Shown here: positions 7,196 through 10,073 of the stretch, piece after piece | Layout of the letters: every line of letters starts with the position of its first letter | Numbering within the stretch: position 1 is the first letter of the stretch | Source of the DNA: Chitinophagaceae bacterium | GTDB lineage: Bacteria > Bacteroidota > Bacteroidia > Chitinophagales > Chitinophagaceae | Assembly (NCBI GenBank): GCA_023251285.1 | Contig: JAHEZB010000036.1 | Location: 1 to 10,073 of the forward strand | Reading direction: 5' to 3' | DNA: 10,073 nucleotides | Program-made: the position numbers and the translations under genes | Notes under the pieces: model-generated | The model's input: the letters and a program-made list of their open reading frames with translations, nothing else | The model's database searches: none | Told to the model about the DNA's origin: nothing

Positions 7196-8932
7196 ATGTC
7201 ATTGCCTCTTCTTCAAATAAAAAATTTAAGCGTTGATTTTGTTACCGATTCAGGAACCACTTCTGCGATAAAAGATATTTCTTTTGAAATAAATCATGGA
7301 GAAACTGTAGCAATCGTGGGAGAATCCGGCTCGGGAAAAACGGTTACTTCTTTATCCGTATTACAATTATTGCCATCGCCGCCGGCACAATATAAAAGTG
7401 GTGAAATCCTCTTTTCAGAAAATGGAATTTCTACGATTAACCTTTTAAACCTTTCTGATAAAGAAATCAGGAAAATAAGGGGAAATAAAATTTCCATGAT
7501 CTTCCAGGAACCAATGACATCCTTAAATCCTGTGAAAACATGTGGCGCACAGGTAATAGAAGCGATGCGCATACACCAGGATATTTCGCAGAAACAAGCT
7601 GAAGAAAAAACGATCGAATTATTTGAACAGGTAAAGTTGCCGAACGCTTCTAATATGCTTCATCGTTATCCCCACGAAATCAGTGGCGGACAAAAGCAAA
7701 GGGTAATGATCGCAATGGCTATCAGTTGCAACCCTTCTTTATTAATTGCCGATGAACCAACAACTGCATTGGATGTAACGGTACAAAAAACAATTTTGCA
7801 ATTGATAAAAGAATTGCAGGTAAAACAACAAATGAGTGTAATTTATATTACACACGACCTGGGACTTGTAGCAGAGATTGCAGATAAAGTAATTGTGATG
7901 TACAAAGGAGATGTAGTAGAGTGTGGTTCTATTAAAGAGATATTTTTAAATCCGCAACATCCTTATACAAAAGCACTGCTCAGCTGCAGGCCAGATGCTT
8001 CTGCTAAAGGAAAACGTCTTCCGGTCATCAGTGATTTTTTAGGCGAAGCCAGAGATGAAGCGCCAGGAATAAAGAATCAGCAGTCAAAGGATCGGTCTTC
8101 AGCTTTAAATTATCAAACGTCAGCTGCCGCCAACAATAGTTTTCCTCTTTTAAGAGTTGAAAATCTTAAAGTCTATTTTCCTACGAAGAGAAATTTTTTT
8201 GGAAAAATTTTAAAAGAATTTAAAGCTGTTGATGATGTAAGTTTTACTGTTGACAAGGGCGAAACGCTGGGATTGGTTGGTGAAAGTGGATGTGGGAAAA
8301 CGACGCTGGGCCGCACTTTGATAAGATTGATAAATCCTACATCCGGCAATATTTTTTTTAACGGGAATAATATTGCCGGCATTCCGGACGAAGAACTGAG
8401 AAGAATGCGAAAAGATATTCAAATCATTTTCCAGGATCCTTATGGTTCTTTAAATCCGCGTTTAACGATTGGTGAAGCCATAAATGAACCGATGAAAATT
8501 CATTCCATTTTGCCTTCACAAAAACAGCGGAAAGAAAAAATAATTGATTTGCTGGAAAAGGTAGATTTGAAACCGGAATATTTTAATCGCTATCCACACG
8601 AATTCAGCGGCGGCCAGCGGCAGCGTATTTGTATTGCGCGGGCTCTAAGTCTCAATCCCGATTTTATCATTTGCGACGAAAGTGTATCAGCACTGGATGT
8701 AAGCGTGCAGGCGCAGGTTTTAAATTTGCTAAATGATCTGAAAGAAGAACTTGGATTTACCTGTATTTTTATTTCACACGACCTCGGAGTGGTGCATTAT
8801 ATCAGTAATCGCATTATGGTAATGAACAAAGGAAAAATTGAAGAAAGCGGCACTGCTGATGAAATTTATTTTAATCCTAAAAAAGAATATACACAAAGGC
8901 TGATCGCATCGATTCCGAAAGTTGCGTTCTAA
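7196..8932 (+). CDS. Peptide-type ABC transporter ATP-binding protein with two fused ATPase domains (DppD-DppF/GsiA-like)
   Basis: ATP-hydrolysing subunit of a peptide/nickel/glutathione-type ABC importer, expected on the inner face of the cytoplasmic membrane. The 578 residues hold two complete nucleotide-binding domains. Domain 1 has Walker A GESGSGKT (42-49), Q104, signature SGGQ (163-166), Walker B D186-E187 and H220. Domain 2 has Walker A GESGCGKT (362-369), Q413, signature SGGQ (471-474), Walker B D494-E495 and H528. Each ends with the NP..PYT/EYT-type oligopeptide-transporter C-terminal segment. A Ser/Ala/Gln-rich linker spans about 285-318. Walker B of domain 2 reads CDES where DEP is usual, but the acidic pair is intact, so both sites look competent. 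No permease or binding-protein gene adjoins it, so the partners and substrate are unknown. The ATG at 7196 gives the normal start and no Shine-Dalgarno is seen. Confidence 0.93.
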   Translation: MSLPLLQIKNLSVDFVTDSGTTSAIKDISFEINHGETVAIVGESGSGKTVTSLSVLQLLPSPPAQYKSGEILFSENGISTINLLNLSDKEIRKIRGNKISMIFQEPMTSLNPVKTCGAQVIEAMRIHQDISQKQAEEKTIELFEQVKLPNASNMLHRYPHEISGGQKQRVMIAMAISCNPSLLIADEPTTALDVTVQKTILQLIKELQVKQQMSVIYITHDLGLVAEIADKVIVMYKGDVVECGSIKEIFLNPQHPYTKALLSCRPDASAKGKRLPVISDFLGEARDEAPGIKNQQSKDRSSALNYQTSAAANNSFPLLRVENLKVYFPTKRNFFGKILKEFKAVDDVSFTVDKGETLGLVGESGCGKTTLGRTLIRLINPTSGNIFFNGNNIAGIPDEELRRMRKDIQIIFQDPYGSLNPRLTIGEAINEPMKIHSILPSQKQRKEKIIDLLEKVDLKPEYFNRYPHEFSGGQRQRICIARALSLNPDFIICDESVSALDVSVQAQVLNLLNDLKEELGFTCIFISHDLGVVHYISNRIMVMNKGKIEESGTADEIYFNPKKEYTQRLIASIPKVAF

Positions 8933-8971
8933 ATTCCCGGAATTCCACCACACTTTTGGGCCACACGTTCT

Positions 8972-8990
8972 TTTTTATTTTCGATAAAAA
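8972..8990. terminator. Possible bidirectional terminator between convergent genes
   Basis: TTTTTAT (8972-8978) pairs with ATAAAAA (8984-8990) around a TTTCG loop. Outer bases CGTT (8967-8970) and AACG (8997-9000) could extend the pairing with mismatches. It lies midway between the ABC gene stop and the 3' end of the convergent glycosylhydrolase gene. Nearly all A-T pairs, so support is moderate at best. Confidence 0.35.
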
Positions 8991-9035
8991 GCAAAAAACG
9001 AATTATTTCTTCTTTTACCGGGTTTTAGAAAGGCT

Positions 9036-10073
9036 TCATTTATGCGGCTGCGATACAATCTGCCATCCGTTTCCTTTTCTTTCCAAATAGATATAATCGC
9101 TCAATGGGCTTTCATTGTTTGTTTTTGTAAGAGCCGTCGCAGCAATGATTAGCTGATTTTGATTAGCGGGAATATTGTCAAAAATAAAATGATAGAAATT
9201 ATTTCCTGATAAGATGATCTCTTTTATATTTTTCGGATCGCTATCATTGATATTATTCCCATCATTAAACTGGTAGATAACATAACGGTTTATGAGATCA
9301 TTGTTCTCCGTTTCCCGAAAGTATAAATCGATTGAAGTAGGAAAAAAGGTTGATTTAGAACTATCAAAAGATAATATCGGTTGTTCAGGTTTTATAGAAT
9401 CTATCCAGGGCATGGGCGGCGGTATTGCCGGATACTTATAATAATTGTTTCTCAAAGTATCGCTCCAGCCATTTGGATTGCTGGCAAATGTGGCGCTGCT
9501 AAAAAATACACTTCCTTCTATCTGCGGATATTTTCTTAGAAACTGTATCTGATCCGGAAGTTCGAGTTTGTTTTTCCAGGCGTAAGATTTTGCTTCCAAA
9601 GAACGGTAAATTCCCTGGCCAATATACAATTGTCGGCCATAAGTATGCCTTGCCCACCAATCGGTAAGCACTTTGAAGCCAACAACTTTCTGACTCACTT
9701 CCCAATATAATTGCGGCACTACATAATCAATCCATTTCATTTTCAGCCATAATAAAATATCGGCATACAGATCGTCATAATTCGTTACGCCAGCTTTGGT
9801 ATTGCTTCCTTCCGCATCTTTATCAATATTTCTCCAAACCCCAAAAGGACTGATTCCAAACTGGCAATATGGATTTTCTTCTTTGATCGCTTTGCTCAAA
9901 TGCACAATGATGGAATCCACATTGCTTCTGCGCCAGTCATCTAATGACAAGCCATTTCCATATTTTTTATAAGACGCTGCATCGTTGAAGTCCTTGCCAG
10001 CAATTTTGTAAGGATAAAAATAATCATCAAAATGGATGGCATCCACATCGTAGCGCCTCACCACGTCGCGCAC
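9036..10073 (-). CDS. GHL10-family glycosylhydrolase-like protein, C-terminal 345 residues (partial)
   Basis: C-terminal part of a predicted secreted or envelope glycosidase of the GHL10 type (family 10 glycosylhydrolase-like, former DUF187). Numbered from the window edge, visible TIM-barrel motifs are YDVDAIHFDDYFYP (8-21) with a paired Asp at 16-17, the family's most conserved segment; FGISPFGVW (72-80); DLYADILLWLKMKWIDYVVPQLYW (101-124); and IEGSVFFSS near 183-191. After about residue 225 a beta-rich, probably Fn3-like domain follows to the C-terminus. The first codon at the right edge is an internal GTG (Val), not a start, so the true start and any signal peptide lie outside the window. 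Substrate is unknown; members have been linked to cell-wall or polysaccharide glycans. It is convergent with the ABC gene. Confidence 0.87.
   Translation of the reverse strand: MRDVVRRYDVDAIHFDDYFYPYKIAGKDFNDAASYKKYGNGLSLDDWRRSNVDSIIVHLSKAIKEENPYCQFGISPFGVWRNIDKDAEGSNTKAGVTNYDDLYADILLWLKMKWIDYVVPQLYWEVSQKVVGFKVLTDWWARHTYGRQLYIGQGIYRSLEAKSYAWKNKLELPDQIQFLRKYPQIEGSVFFSSATFASNPNGWSDTLRNNYYKYPAIPPPMPWIDSIKPEQPILSFDSSKSTFFPTSIDLYFRETENNDLINRYVIYQFNDGNNINDSDPKNIKEIILSGNNFYHFIFDNIPANQNQLIIAATALTKTNNESPLSDYIYLERKGNGWQIVSQPHK

Overview
The window looks like ordinary chromosomal DNA from a member of the Bacteroidota, probably near the Chitinophagales. The DNA is A+T-rich. Start codons mostly lack a Shine-Dalgarno sequence. 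Two genes are preceded by the phylum's own promoter signature: -7 TAnnTTTG, with -33 TTTG where present. The set of proteins also fits: a short single-domain AMP nucleosidase, a GHL10-type glycosylhydrolase, and E1/E2 of 2-oxoglutarate dehydrogenase encoded next to each other. The phylum call is firm; the order is a guess.

Left part (1-5074, all minus strand). The transcription order is sucA (2-oxoglutarate dehydrogenase E1), a 293-base spacer, sucB (dihydrolipoyl succinyltransferase E2), then 26 bases later an RsmB/NOL1/NOP2/Sun-type RNA m5C methyltransferase gene that runs off the left edge. sucA and sucB make two of the three subunits of the TCA-cycle 2-oxoglutarate dehydrogenase complex; E3 (lpd) is not here. 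The spacer holds two inverted repeats and a near-perfect Bacteroidota promoter directly before sucB, so sucB and the methyltransferase gene probably form their own transcription unit.

Middle (5075-6321). A 324-base divergent spacer separates sucA from rpsT (ribosomal protein S20, plus strand). rpsT has a clear -7 box just before its true start and an intrinsic terminator just after it. Convergent to it is a small stand-alone PD-(D/E)XK protein of the HsdR N-terminal type.

Right part (6322-10073). A short AMP nucleosidase gene and a gene for a two-ATPase (DppD-DppF/GsiA-like) peptide-type ABC transporter lie on the plus strand. Convergent to them is the 3' part of a GHL10-family glycosylhydrolase gene that runs off the right edge. 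No mobile element, CRISPR array, tRNA, rRNA or phage gene was seen.

I see no clearly new multi-gene system. The points most worth a second look are the orphan HsdR_N-like nuclease-fold protein, the separate promoter for sucB, and the catalytic-domain-only AMP nucleosidase.
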